A DNA stretch of 64,000 bases. It comes from Alphaproteobacteria bacterium. Its GTDB lineage: Bacteria; Pseudomonadota; Alphaproteobacteria; Kiloniellales; DSM-21159. Positions 28,706 to 36,996 of the stretch are shown piece after piece. A program made the position numbers and the translations under genes. Below the pieces are notes generated by a model, which searched no databases, was not told the origin of the DNA, and saw only the letters and a program-made list of their open reading frames with translations. Location of the stretch: NCBI GenBank assembly GCA_030433005.1, contig JAUILQ010000018.1, positions 31,275 to 95,274 of the forward strand. The letters are read 5' to 3'. Position 1 is the stretch's first letter; each line of letters starts with the position of its first letter.

Positions 28706-29677
28706 TTGGACAGACTGCCGACGCTCGACGAGATCGAGGCTGCGGCCTCGCTGGTGTATCGCCACCTGGCGCCGACCCCGCAGTACGCTTGGCCGCTGCT
28801 CGCCGAGTTGGCCGGCTGCGAGCTCTGGGTAAAGCACGAGAACCACACGCCTACCGGCGCCTTCAAGGTGCGCGGCGGGCTCGTCTACATGAGCCGCCAG
28901 CGTGAGCGCGATCCGGAGCTGCGCGGCGTCGCAACGGCGACGCGCGGCAATCACGGCCAGTCGGTCGCCTTCGCCGCTGCGCTGCACGGCCTGGAGGCGC
29001 GGATCTACGTGCCGCACGGCAACTCGGTCGAGAAGAACGCGGCGATGCGCGCCTTCGGCGGCACCCTGGTCGAGCAGGGCGCGGACTTCCAGGAGGCGCG
29101 CGAGATCGCCCTCGCCGAGGCGGAGCGCGACGGCCTGCACATGCTGCCCTCGTTCCATCCGGATCTCGTCGCCGGCGTGGCGAGCTACCCGGCCGAGCTG
29201 TTCCGCCAGGTCTCCGGTCTCGACTGCGTCTACGTGCCGGTCGGCCTGGGATCGGGAATCTGCGCGACCCTGGCAGCGCGCGACGCCCTGAGCCCGGACA
29301 CCGAGGTCGTCGGCGTGGTCTCGACCGAGGCGCAGGCCTACCGCCTGTCGTTCGAGGCCGGCCGCCCGGTCTCCACCAACAGCGCGATGACGCGGCTGGG
29401 CGACGGCATGGCCTGCCGCATCCCCGAACCGGACGCCGTCGCGTTGATCAACCGCGGAGCGGCGCGCATCGTCGCCGTGAGCGACGCCGAACTCGCCGAA
29501 GCGATGCGCTGCCTCTACCGCTGCACGCACAACCTGGCGGAGGGCGCCGGGGCGGCCGCACTGGCCGCAGCCCTGCAGGAGCGCGACCGCCTGCGCGGCA
29601 GGCGGGTCGCCGTGATGCTCACCGGCGGCAACGTCGATGCCGGGCTGTTCGGCGAGGTCCTGGCCGGCACCGCCTGA
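28706..29677 (+). CDS. PLP-dependent serine/threonine dehydratase
   Basis: This 323-aa fold-type II PLP enzyme probably deaminates threonine or serine to a 2-oxo acid. The PLP lysine is in HTPTGAFKVRGGLVYMS. Phosphate- and substrate-binding blocks are TATRGNHGQSVAFAAALHG and VPVGLGSGICATLAARDA; the C-terminal block is AEGAGAAALAAALQERDR, then VMLTGGNVDAGLF. There is no ACT regulatory domain, as in catabolic threonine dehydratases. The start is a TTG at 28706 with GGAGGA five to seven bases upstream. Related enzymes act on hydroxy-amino acids, so specificity remains open. Confidence 0.88.
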   Translation: MDRLPTLDEIEAAASLVYRHLAPTPQYAWPLLAELAGCELWVKHENHTPTGAFKVRGGLVYMSRQRERDPELRGVATATRGNHGQSVAFAAALHGLEARIYVPHGNSVEKNAAMRAFGGTLVEQGADFQEAREIALAEAERDGLHMLPSFHPDLVAGVASYPAELFRQVSGLDCVYVPVGLGSGICATLAARDALSPDTEVVGVVSTEAQAYRLSFEAGRPVSTNSAMTRLGDGMACRIPEPDAVALINRGAARIVAVSDAELAEAMRCLYRCTHNLAEGAGAAALAAALQERDRLRGRRVAVMLTGGNVDAGLFGEVLAGTA

Positions 29678-29766
29678 GCCGCCGCGGGTCCGACACGCCG
29701 GCGGGAGTGCAACCCGGGACGGCGGACGCTCGTTTCACCGGCACCGTCCCTTCCCAGGAGAGCAGC

Positions 29767-30372
29767 GTGTTCGAGTGGATGACCGGCCTGGTCGAGAGCA
29801 GCGGCTATCTCGGCATCGCCCTGCTGATGTTCGCCGAGAACCTGTTTCCGCCGATCCCGTCGGAGCTGATCATGCCGCTGGCCGGCTTCAACGCTGCCCG
29901 GGGCCCGCAGGAGATCCTTTGGGTCATCGTCTCCGGCAGCATCGGCTCGCTGGCCGGCGCCTTCTTCTGGTACGGCATCGGACGCTGGATCGGCTGCCCC
30001 CGGCTCAAGCGCTGGTCCGAGCGGCACGGCCGCCTGCTGACGCTCGCCCCGGAGGAGGTCGAGCGCTCCTACGACTGGTTCAACCGGCACGGCGGCATTG
30101 CTGTCTTCATCGGCCGGCTGCTCCCGGCCATGCGCACCCTCATCTCCGTGCCGGCCGGCATGGCGCGCATGAACCTTGTGCCCTTCCTGCTCTACTCGAC
30201 CGCCGGCACCGTCCTCTGGACGAGCTTCCTCGCGCTCGCCGGCTATTGGCTGGAGAGCGGCTACACGGCCGTGGCCGAGTACCTGGATCCGGTCTCCACC
30301 GCTGTCGTGGTCGTGCTGCTGGCGGTCTACCTCTGGCGGGTCGCGACCTTCGGGCGACGCCAGAGCGCCTAG
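29767..30372 (+). CDS. DedA-family membrane protein
   Basis: The 201-aa inner-membrane protein has the DedA/SNARE-associated hallmarks. The first block is AENLFPPIPSELIMPLAGF and the second is GRLLPAMRTLISVPAGMARM, each followed by further membrane helices. DedA proteins help recycle undecaprenyl phosphate and phospholipids across the membrane and affect envelope integrity. The GTG at 29767 follows AGGAG with a six-base gap; an upstream start at 29707 is not needed. It sits 30-90 bp after the dehydratase gene. Confidence 0.93.
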   Translation: MFEWMTGLVESSGYLGIALLMFAENLFPPIPSELIMPLAGFNAARGPQEILWVIVSGSIGSLAGAFFWYGIGRWIGCPRLKRWSERHGRLLTLAPEEVERSYDWFNRHGGIAVFIGRLLPAMRTLISVPAGMARMNLVPFLLYSTAGTVLWTSFLALAGYWLESGYTAVAEYLDPVSTAVVVVLLAVYLWRVATFGRRQSA

Positions 30373-30392
30373 CCCCGGCGGCAGCGAACCAC

Positions 30393-30998
30393 TTACCAGC
30401 CCCCGGTCTCGAGCCAGCGCTCGGCGGCGTCCAGACGGTCGTGGCCCCAGAAGGGCTCGCCGTCGACGACGACGAACGGCGAGCCGAAGACGCCGGCGGC
30501 GATCGCCGCGTCGACCTCGTGGCGCAGCCGCTCCTTGACCGCCGGGTCGCCGAGGGCTGCCCCCAGCGCCGCCGGGTCGACGCCGATCGCCTCGGCGGCG
30601 GCGACGACCGCCTCCGGCTTCGAGATGTCCTCGCCGTCGCCGAAGGCGCGCCGGTAGAGCGCCTGCGCCAGGTCGCGGGCCTTCTCCGCATCGCTGTCCG
30701 CGAGCCAGTAGAAGGCCCGGCAGGCGGCGACCGAGAGGAACGGGAAGCTGGCCGGCCAGGTCAGCGGCACGCCGAGACCGCGCGCCGCCCGCTCGATGTC
30801 GCGCCGCGCGTAGTCGCCCTTCATCGGGATCGTCAGCAGCGGCTCCGAACCGGTGGTCTTGAAGACCGCGCCGAGCAGGAACGGCCGCCAGGCGACGCGA
30901 CGGCCCTGCCGCGCGGCCAGCGCGTCGATGCGCTCCGAGGCCAGATAGCCGTAGGGGCTCGAGAAGTCGAAGTAGAAGTCGATCGCCGCCGTCGTCAT
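30393..30998 (-). CDS. 2-hydroxychromene-2-carboxylate isomerase-like protein (DsbA fold)
   Basis: The 201-aa soluble protein begins IDFYFDFSSPYGYLASERID; the Ser-Pro at the thioredoxin active-site position is typical of HCCA isomerases and kappa-class GSTs, which use glutathione. Later blocks are RPFLLGAVFKTTGSEPLLTI, then GVFGSPFVVVDGEPFWGHDR, also diagnostic. In aromatic degradation the family isomerises chromene carboxylates, but no such pathway is nearby, so the true substrate is unknown. ATG 30998 follows GGGAGG. The stop is TAA. Confidence 0.88.
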   Translation of the reverse strand: MTTAAIDFYFDFSSPYGYLASERIDALAARQGRRVAWRPFLLGAVFKTTGSEPLLTIPMKGDYARRDIERAARGLGVPLTWPASFPFLSVAACRAFYWLADSDAEKARDLAQALYRRAFGDGEDISKPEAVVAAAEAIGVDPAALGAALGDPAVKERLRHEVDAAIAAGVFGSPFVVVDGEPFWGHDRLDAAERWLETGGW

Positions 30999-31107
30999 GC
31001 GCTGCCTCCCGGTCCGCCTGCGCCACACCCGTCCACGAGCGGCAAGGCTGCCGATCGGCGGCGACAGGTCAAGGCCGTGCGCAGGACGATGGTGCCACTT
31101 ATTTCTT

Positions 31108-31137
31108 TTCAACGAATCGGTCAGGCCTCACTATAGC
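31108..31137 (+). promoter_or_regulatory. Weak sigma-70-like promoter candidate
   Basis: TTCAAC (31108-31113) and TATAGC (31132-31137) are separated by 18 bp in an AT-rich patch about 80 bp upstream of the PAS histidine kinase start. The match is partial at both hexamers. Confidence 0.3.
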
Positions 31138-31215
31138 TTTGCTACCCGTCTCGGGAGTGTGGGGCTCGCGGCCAAAGACGGCAGGCAGGAAGCGATCGGA
31201 GGCACGGCTCGCTGC

Positions 31216-32508
31216 ATGCGGGGGACAAACAGCGAACTGGTGGCAGCGCTGCCGGAAGCCCCCTCGAACGAGCGGCCGGACGAGGAGCGCCTGGAGCCGC
31301 TCGGCGCGCTCCGCGACGAGGCGCTGCGCAGCGTCGCCGACTGGCACTGGCAGACCGACCGGGAGGGAGTCCTGCGCGAGGCCGGCCCGACGATCGCGCG
31401 CAGCCTCGGATGGCCGGCCCAGCTGCTCGCCGGACGCCCCTTCCACGACCTCTTCGCCGATGCGAAAGGCCAGCTGGCCCGGCAGATCGAGGGCTTGCTT
31501 TCCGAGCAGCAGCCGTTTCGCGACCGCAGCATCGCCTTGCAGACAAGGGACGGCGGCACGGTCGCGGTACGACTGAGCGGCGTTCCGCAATACGACCGAC
31601 GCGGCCGCTTCGCGGGCTACGTGGGCACCGGTACGGAGGTCGCCCGTCCCGACCGTCACGGCCGGGACGATCCGGACGGCACGGCGGCGGTCCTGGCCGC
31701 CGAGGTCGAGAAGCTGGTCATGGAGAACGTGCGCCTGCGCATCGCCCTCGGCGAGGGCGGCAGGCGAGCCACGGTGACCGCCTTGCCGCAGACGCCAGCC
31801 GGAACCGCCGCCGAGCCGGCGGACCATGCCCGCCTCGCCCATGAGTTGCGAACTCCTCTCAATGCTATCATAGGTTACGCGGAGTTCGCCGAGGGCCGGG
31901 TCACCGGCGGCGAGGACAAGGTCCGCGAGTGCCTGCAGCGCATCCTGACGGCGGCGCGCCACATGGACGCCTTCATCGGCAACGGCTTCGAGCCGGCGGA
32001 GAAGCCGAAGCTCGAGATCGCCGCCCTGCCGCTGGACGGCCTGGTGCGCGACGTCGCGGCGATCGTCGAGCCGCAGGCCAGGGCGCACGCCATCGACATC
32101 TCGGCGCTTTCGGTCGAAGGCACCTACCTCGTGCTCGCCGACCGGGGGGCGCTCACCCAGGTGCTGGTCAACCTCGCCGTCAACGCCATCAAGTACAATC
32201 GGCGCGGCGGCGCCGTCGGCGTCACCGTCCGGCTGGAGGGCACCGACCGCGTTGCGCTGTCGATCTGGGACACCGGCCAGGGCATCGCGGCCGAGGAGCT
32301 GCCGCACATCTTCGAGCCGGGGTTCCGCGGCAAGGGACGGGCCGAGGCCGAATCCGACAGCGAGGCCGCCGGCCGCGGGCTGGGGCTGGCAATCTCCTCC
32401 GACCTGACGCGCGCCATGGGCGGGACCATCGAGGCGACCAGCGAGCTCGGCCAGGGCACCCAGGTCACGCTGCGCCTGCGCCGCGCGCCGAACCGAAAGA
32501 AGCGCTGA
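31216..32508 (+). CDS. Soluble PAS-domain histidine kinase
   Basis: The protein of about 430 aa has no membrane helix. A PAS domain (about residues 35-140, containing WHWQTDREGVLREAGPTIA) precedes a short coiled coil. A HisKA domain with H-box LAHELRTPLNAIIGYAEF follows. The ATP domain has a good N-box (LVNLAVNAIKYN), a G1 box (IWDTGQGIAAEELPHIFEP) and a G2 box (GRGLGLAISSDLTRAMGG). It should autophosphorylate in response to a cytoplasmic cue. The start is uncertain: ATG 31216 or an upstream GTG at 31159. No response regulator gene is adjacent. Confidence 0.88.
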   Translation: MRGTNSELVAALPEAPSNERPDEERLEPLGALRDEALRSVADWHWQTDREGVLREAGPTIARSLGWPAQLLAGRPFHDLFADAKGQLARQIEGLLSEQQPFRDRSIALQTRDGGTVAVRLSGVPQYDRRGRFAGYVGTGTEVARPDRHGRDDPDGTAAVLAAEVEKLVMENVRLRIALGEGGRRATVTALPQTPAGTAAEPADHARLAHELRTPLNAIIGYAEFAEGRVTGGEDKVRECLQRILTAARHMDAFIGNGFEPAEKPKLEIAALPLDGLVRDVAAIVEPQARAHAIDISALSVEGTYLVLADRGALTQVLVNLAVNAIKYNRRGGAVGVTVRLEGTDRVALSIWDTGQGIAAEELPHIFEPGFRGKGRAEAESDSEAAGRGLGLAISSDLTRAMGGTIEATSELGQGTQVTLRLRRAPNRKKR

Positions 32509-32568
32509 GCCGCGCGAGCCGTCCCTGGCCAGCGCTGGCACGCGCGTACGCACGCAGGTACACACGGC

Positions 32569-32592
32569 GGTCCCGGGCGGTCCCGGGCGGTC
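32569..32592. repeat. Short tandem repeat, 10-bp unit
   Basis: The unit GCGGTCCCGG occurs twice in tandem and continues as a partial third copy (GCGGTCGCG) in the gap between the PAS kinase and the FkbM-like gene. It is too short for a CRISPR and may be simple slippage in GC-rich DNA. Confidence 0.5.
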
Positions 32593-32702
32593 GCGCCGGC
32601 GAGAAGGCGATTGAAGCCGCGCCAAGCCTGCCTCTACCCTGTTACCGCTCTGCGGAGCCCGGCGGACGGTCCGCGCGAGACCCGCTTGGGGCGGAGAAAG
32701 CG

Positions 32703-33587
32703 ATGCTCGGCAAGCTTCTTGAACTGAAATCCAGGCTGAACAGCGTCTTCCGGGTCACCGAGGAGATGTTCGACATGGCCCTGGAGACGCACCAGCAGGA
32801 CCGGCAGGATCGCGCCCCCAATCCCTTCAACCGCTACGGTCGCAAGGGCTTCAGCCAGGGCGACGAGGACGGGCTGACGCTCGAGATCTGCCGGCGTCTC
32901 GAGCTCGAGACCGGGACCTTCTGCGAGTTCGGGGTCGGGGACGGGCTGGAGTGCAATACGATCAGCCTGGCAGCCCTAGGCTGGAGGGGCTTCTGGATCT
33001 CCGGGCGGCCGATCGCCTTCGACCTGGAGGGAGTGTCGCCGCAGGCCTTCCGCTTCTACGAATCCTGGGTCACCTCCGCCAACATTCTCTCCCTGTACAG
33101 GCAGGGCTGTTCGGATCTCGGGATCGCCGGGCCGGACGTCCTCTCCTTCGACCTCGACGGCAACGATCTCTACTTCGTCGAGCAACTGCTGGAAGCCGGC
33201 GTCCGGCCCAAGCTCTTCATCGTGGAGTACAACGGCCGCTTCATCCCGCCGGCGCGCTGGAGCATCCGGCAGGACGACACGCACAGCTGGGCGCAGTCGG
33301 ATTACTTCGGCGCCAGCCTGCAGTCCTTCGTCGATCTCTTCGCCCGGCACCGCTACCGGCTGATCTGCTGCAACGCCTGGGCCGGCGCCAATGCCTTCTT
33401 CGTGGAGGAGGGCTTCGCCGATCGCTTTCCCGAGGTGCCGGACGACCTGCTCGACATCTTCCAGCCGCCCAACTACCGGATTCCGCGCTGGTACGGCCAT
33501 CGCAAGGACCCGCGCACGGTCCGCGAGGTCTTCAGGCGGGTCCCCGTCGCGACGGGCGGGGACGGCCGCGACCGGCGGGACGCCTGA
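32703..33587 (+). CDS. FkbM-like methyltransferase-domain protein of unknown function
   Basis: The 294-aa protein has a central Rossmann-like region: FCEFGVGDGLECNTISLAAL (about residue 73) resembles methyltransferase motif I, and VLSFDLDGNDLYFVEQLL with LFIVEYNGRFIPP follows. The 'E-x-G-VGDG' and 'FDLDG-D' spellings are found in FkbM-like or sugar-associated methyltransferase-like proteins. There is no membrane helix, and the C-terminus is Arg/Asp-rich. ATG 32703 is used. The neighbours give no functional hint; a polysaccharide role would be a guess. Confidence 0.6.
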   Translation: MLGKLLELKSRLNSVFRVTEEMFDMALETHQQDRQDRAPNPFNRYGRKGFSQGDEDGLTLEICRRLELETGTFCEFGVGDGLECNTISLAALGWRGFWISGRPIAFDLEGVSPQAFRFYESWVTSANILSLYRQGCSDLGIAGPDVLSFDLDGNDLYFVEQLLEAGVRPKLFIVEYNGRFIPPARWSIRQDDTHSWAQSDYFGASLQSFVDLFARHRYRLICCNAWAGANAFFVEEGFADRFPEVPDDLLDIFQPPNYRIPRWYGHRKDPRTVREVFRRVPVATGGDGRDRRDA

Positions 33588-33643
33588 GCTCGGACCTGAC
33601 GCATTTGGAGAGGGTGGCCGCTCGGCGGTTTTGCGCTGTTGGC

Positions 33644-34654
33644 TCAGGCGACACGCTCCAACCGACCCGGTAGGGCGAGACAGACGACGGTGCCCGGCAG
33701 TCGGCGCGCCAGGTCGGCGATTTCCGCGCGCGGCATCAGGCTGAAGGCGGTCGACCAGCCGTCGGCCGAGACGGCGTCGGGCGCGCCGACCGTGACTCCG
33801 CGCAGCGCCGCCGCGGTGCGGCCGCTGCGCGGATCGATGATGTGCGTGAAGCGCGCCGCCCCGTCGAAGGCGGTCCCGTAGCCGCCCGAGCTTGCGACGG
33901 CCCGTCCCGAGACCTCGAGGCCGCCCAGCGAGCGCGCCGGCGCCGACGGATCGGCGATGCCGGCGCGCCAGGGGCGCCCGTCCGGCCGGCTGCCCTCGCC
34001 GCGCACCTCGCCGAGGTCTAGCAGCAGGTCGTCGAAGCCCTCGCGGCGCAGGCGCTCGGCGACGCGGTCGGTGACATAGCCCTGGGCGATGCCGTTGAGC
34101 GAGAGCGCCATCCCCGGCCGCTCGAAGGCGATCCGTCCGGGCTCGACCCTGATCGCGCGCCAGTCGACGAGCGGCAGCAGATCGTCGACGCCGGGCGGCT
34201 CGCCGTCCGGATGCGCCGCGAAGTGGTCGCGGTAGCGCTGCCAGAGCGGCTGGATGGTGACGTCGAAGGCGCCGTCGCTGGCCGCGCTGATCGCACGCGC
34301 CCGGCCCAGCAGCTCGACCAGCTCGAGCGGCGGCGCCTCGAGCCGACCGGCGGCGTTGAGCCGGGTCACCGCGGAATCCGGCCGGTAGAGACTGAAGATG
34401 CGCTCCAGGCGCTCGATCTCGGCGACCGCCCCGGCGAGCGCCCGCCGCGCCGCCGCGGCCTCGGGATGGAGCAACCGGATCGAGGCGCGGGCGCCGAGCG
34501 CCACGCCCTGCCAGACCTCGAGCGTCGCTTCCCGCTTCACCTCGGCGCGCAGGCCCGCCGGCGCCACGGCCAGCCCCGCCGCCGCGCCAGCGACGGCGAT
34601 GAAGCGCCGCCGTGCGAACTGCGAGCCCCCCTCAGTGCGCGCTGTCGTGGCCAT
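33644..34654 (-). CDS. nosX: FAD:protein FMN transferase of the nos cluster (NosX/ApbE)
   Basis: The 336-aa exported ApbE-family protein attaches FMN to threonine of flavoproteins in the periplasm; in nos loci the target is NosR. The N-terminus carries a twin-arginine-type leader (ARRRFIAVAGAAAGLAVAPA). ApbE blocks are IFSLYRPDSAVTRLNAAGRL, the SLNGIAQGYVTDRVAERLR segment, DLLLDLGEVRGEG, and ARFTHIIDPRSGRTAAALRG with the metal-binding Asp/Thr region near SADGWSTAFSLMP. ATG 34654 follows GGAGGAGG and overlaps the end of nosL by 23 bp. It is the last gene of the nos run. Confidence 0.93.
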   Translation of the reverse strand: MATTARTEGGSQFARRRFIAVAGAAAGLAVAPAGLRAEVKREATLEVWQGVALGARASIRLLHPEAAAARRALAGAVAEIERLERIFSLYRPDSAVTRLNAAGRLEAPPLELVELLGRARAISAASDGAFDVTIQPLWQRYRDHFAAHPDGEPPGVDDLLPLVDWRAIRVEPGRIAFERPGMALSLNGIAQGYVTDRVAERLRREGFDDLLLDLGEVRGEGSRPDGRPWRAGIADPSAPARSLGGLEVSGRAVASSGGYGTAFDGAARFTHIIDPRSGRTAAALRGVTVGAPDAVSADGWSTAFSLMPRAEIADLARRLPGTVVCLALPGRLERVA

Positions 34655-35201
34655 CGTGACCTCCTCCAGGCTGTTCGGCCGCGGTATCGGGACCCAGAAC
34701 CGCGGATTCTGGAACATTTTCGAACGAGAAGAGGCGGCCGCCGTGCTCCTCCTGGAAGCGCTCGGCGGCAGCCCGGTCCGAGAAGGGCACGGTCTCGAGG
34801 GCCCCCATGCCGCCGCGACGCTCGCTGCCGACCACGAAGACCGCCTCTCGCGCCTCGACCCAGCTGCCCGCCTCGGGCTGCTCCCAATCGCGGGCGACCG
34901 CCATGTCGGTCACGTAGATCGCGGCGATCGCCTTGGACTCCTCCGGCAGGCGGGTGAAGGCCAGGGCGTCGCGCGCCGAGGAGAACCACAGCGGCTCCTC
35001 CCGGCCCTCCAGTAAGATCTGGCCCTTCGGCCCCGCGTGGTCGGCGACCGTCATGCCGCAGTAGTAGCCGACGGCCTCGGGGCCGGGCTCCCGGGGCGAC
35101 GGCACAGCCGCCCGCTTGGCTGCGTCGTCGCAGGCCGCCAGCCCGATCGCCGCTCCCGTCGCGAGGATCAGCAGGGCGAGGCCTCGGGCAAGGCGAGTCA
35201 T
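34632..35201 (-). CDS. nosL: Nitrous oxide reductase copper chaperone lipoprotein
   Basis: The 189-aa protein starts with a lipoprotein signal ending LAAC (Cys24), so it is anchored at the membrane and faces the periplasm. The conserved metal-binding block YYCGMTVADHAGPKGQILL follows. NosL binds Cu(I) and delivers it to apo-NosZ together with the NosDFY complex. The C-terminus has an extra His/Asp/Gly tail (GGGHDGHDSAH) that may bind metal and lies in the overlap with nosX. The stop overlaps nosX; its ATG overlaps the end of nosY. Confidence 0.95.
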   Translation of the reverse strand: MTRLARGLALLILATGAAIGLAACDDAAKRAAVPSPREPGPEAVGYYCGMTVADHAGPKGQILLEGREEPLWFSSARDALAFTRLPEESKAIAAIYVTDMAVARDWEQPEAGSWVEAREAVFVVGSERRGGMGALETVPFSDRAAAERFQEEHGGRLFSFENVPESAVLGPDTAAEQPGGGHDGHDSAH

Positions 35202-36040
35202 GGTTCCCTCCTGGCGAAGAAGACGGCGGCGAGCCCCAGCGGCAGGAGTATCCAGGCGGCCAGCGCGCCGTAGAGCAGCGGCAGCGGCAAGGCACCGGCT
35301 TCGCCGGGCGCGCTCATGCCCGAGAGCAGGGCCGCGGCGCCCGAACCGGTCAGATTGATCAGGCGGTAGACGTCGGTCGGATTGAGCAGCAGCAGCGCGT
35401 CGAACAGCGCGCCGGAGACGAGGCGGCCCTCGTCGACGACGAGCAGCCCGAGCAGCGCCGCGTCGTAGACCAGGACGAAGACGAGCCAGAGCGCGACCGC
35501 CAGGCCGGCAGCGGTGGCGCGCTCGCGCACCATGACGCTGGCCAGGCCGCCGAGCGCGGCGAAGGCGGCGCCGAGCAGGATCGAGGTGCCGATTAGGCCG
35601 GCGAAGGCCTGCCAGTCGGCCGCGCTCGGGCCCGTCGCGCCCTGCCCGGCCGTCGCGACCAGCAGGACGGCGGCCGAGCCGTAGCCGACGACCGTCGCCA
35701 GGGCCAGGATCGCCGTATGCCCCAGGAACTTGCCGAGCACGATCTGCCAGCGCGCCAGCGGGTAGGCGAGCAGCAGCAGCAGTGTGCCGCGCTCGGCCTC
35801 CCCGACCACCGCGTCGAACGACAGCAGAAGCGCGAGCAGCGGCACCAGGAAGATCGACAGGCTGGCCAGGCTGACCACCACCACGGCGGCCGGCGAGGCC
35901 CCGGTGGTGCCTCCCGGCGTGCTGCCGAGCAGCACCAGGCTGAGCGCCAGCGCGGCCAGGATCAGCGTCGTCGCCAGGGCCCAGCGGTTGCGGATGCCGG
36001 CCCGGACCTCCTGGCCGGCGATGGTTAGAAGCGCGTTCAC
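35198..36040 (-). CDS. nosY: NosY, membrane permease of the NosDFY ABC system
   Basis: The 280-aa inner-membrane protein has six predicted helices. It belongs to the ABC-2 group, with LLSFDAVVGEAERGTLLLLL near the middle of the first half, as in other NosY proteins. With NosF (ATPase) and NosD (periplasmic) it supports assembly of the CuZ site of NosZ. The ATGA overlap with nosF upstream and with nosL downstream indicates translational coupling. Confidence 0.94.
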   Translation of the reverse strand: MNALLTIAGQEVRAGIRNRWALATTLILAALALSLVLLGSTPGGTTGASPAAVVVVSLASLSIFLVPLLALLLSFDAVVGEAERGTLLLLLAYPLARWQIVLGKFLGHTAILALATVVGYGSAAVLLVATAGQGATGPSAADWQAFAGLIGTSILLGAAFAALGGLASVMVRERATAAGLAVALWLVFVLVYDAALLGLLVVDEGRLVSGALFDALLLLNPTDVYRLINLTGSGAAALLSGMSAPGEAGALPLPLLYGALAAWILLPLGLAAVFFARREP

Positions 36041-36996
36041 GGCGTCTCTCCTGCGGTCGCTTGCTCCAGGGGCGCCGGGTCGCCGGTGAGCCGGCAGTAG
36101 AGGGCGTCCAGGCCGGGCGCGAGGATCTCGACCTCCTCGACGATCTCGCGCAGCCGGTCGAGGTCGTGGATCAGCGCCGCCCGGTCAGCGGGGTCGACCG
36201 CCAGCTCCAGGCGATCGGCGCCGCGCCACAGGGTCTCGGCGTAGCCCGCGAGCTGGTCGATCGCCCGGCCGGTAGTGCAGTGGCGCACCCGCAGGCGGAC
36301 CCGGAGCGGCAGCGGCAGGCGGTCGCGCAGCTCCGCGACCGTGCCGGCCGCGAGCAGGCGCCCGCGATGCATCAGGGCGACCCGGTCGACGTGCGGCTCG
36401 ACCTCGGCCAGGGCGTGGGTCGAGATCAGGATCGAGGCGCCCCGGTCGCGCAGCCGGTCGATCGTCTCATAGACCTCGGCGCGCGACTCGGGGTCCAACC
36501 CCGAGGTCGGCTCGTCGAGCAGCAGCAGCTCGGGGGCGCCGATCAGGGCCTGGGCCAGGGCGAGGCGCTGGCGCATGCCCTTCGAGTAGGTCGCGACCTT
36601 GCGGCCCGCTGCTTCGGCCAGTCCGACGCGCTGCAGCAGGCCGGGATTGTCGGCTGCCGGCGCCCGCTTCAGGCGGGCGTAGAAGCCGAGCAGCTCGGCG
36701 CCGGTCATCGCGCCGTTGAAGGCGACGCTCTCGGGCAGGAAGCCGAGGCGCCGGCGGACCTGGGCGCCGCGCCGGCCGGCCGGGTCGGTACCGGCGATGC
36801 GCACCTGCCCGCCGCTGGGCCGGATCACGCCGAGCATAAGCTTCATCAGCGTGGTCTTGCCGGCCCCGTTGTGGCCGACGAGGGCGACCGTTTCTCCGGC
36901 CACCAGGGTCAGGCTGGTCGGGTGCAGGGCGGTCAGCGCGCCGTAGCGCTTGCCGGCCGCTGCGAGCGTCACGAGTTCGCTGGCAGTCGAGGTCAT
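36037..36996 (-). CDS. nosF: NosF, ATPase of the NosDFY ABC system
   Basis: The 319-aa cytoplasmic ABC ATPase has Walker A in ALVGHNGAGKTTLMKLMLG, signature YSKGMRQRLALAQALIG, Walker B in LLLLDEPTSGLDPESRAE and the H-loop in ILISTHALAEVEPH. It powers NosY/NosD in delivery of sulfur or copper for the CuZ cluster. ATG 36996 follows GGAGG with a nine-base gap; it overlaps the nosD stop (ATGA). The frame continues upstream but only through the nosD coding region. Confidence 0.96.
   Translation of the reverse strand: MTSTASELVTLAAAGKRYGALTALHPTSLTLVAGETVALVGHNGAGKTTLMKLMLGVIRPSGGQVRIAGTDPAGRRGAQVRRRLGFLPESVAFNGAMTGAELLGFYARLKRAPAADNPGLLQRVGLAEAAGRKVATYSKGMRQRLALAQALIGAPELLLLDEPTSGLDPESRAEVYETIDRLRDRGASILISTHALAEVEPHVDRVALMHRGRLLAAGTVAELRDRLPLPLRVRLRVRHCTTGRAIDQLAGYAETLWRGADRLELAVDPADRAALIHDLDRLREIVEEVEILAPGLDALYCRLTGDPAPLEQATAGETP

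Noticed and set aside
32569..32592. 10-bp repeats as a CRISPR array
   Set aside because: Only two and a half short copies without spacers.
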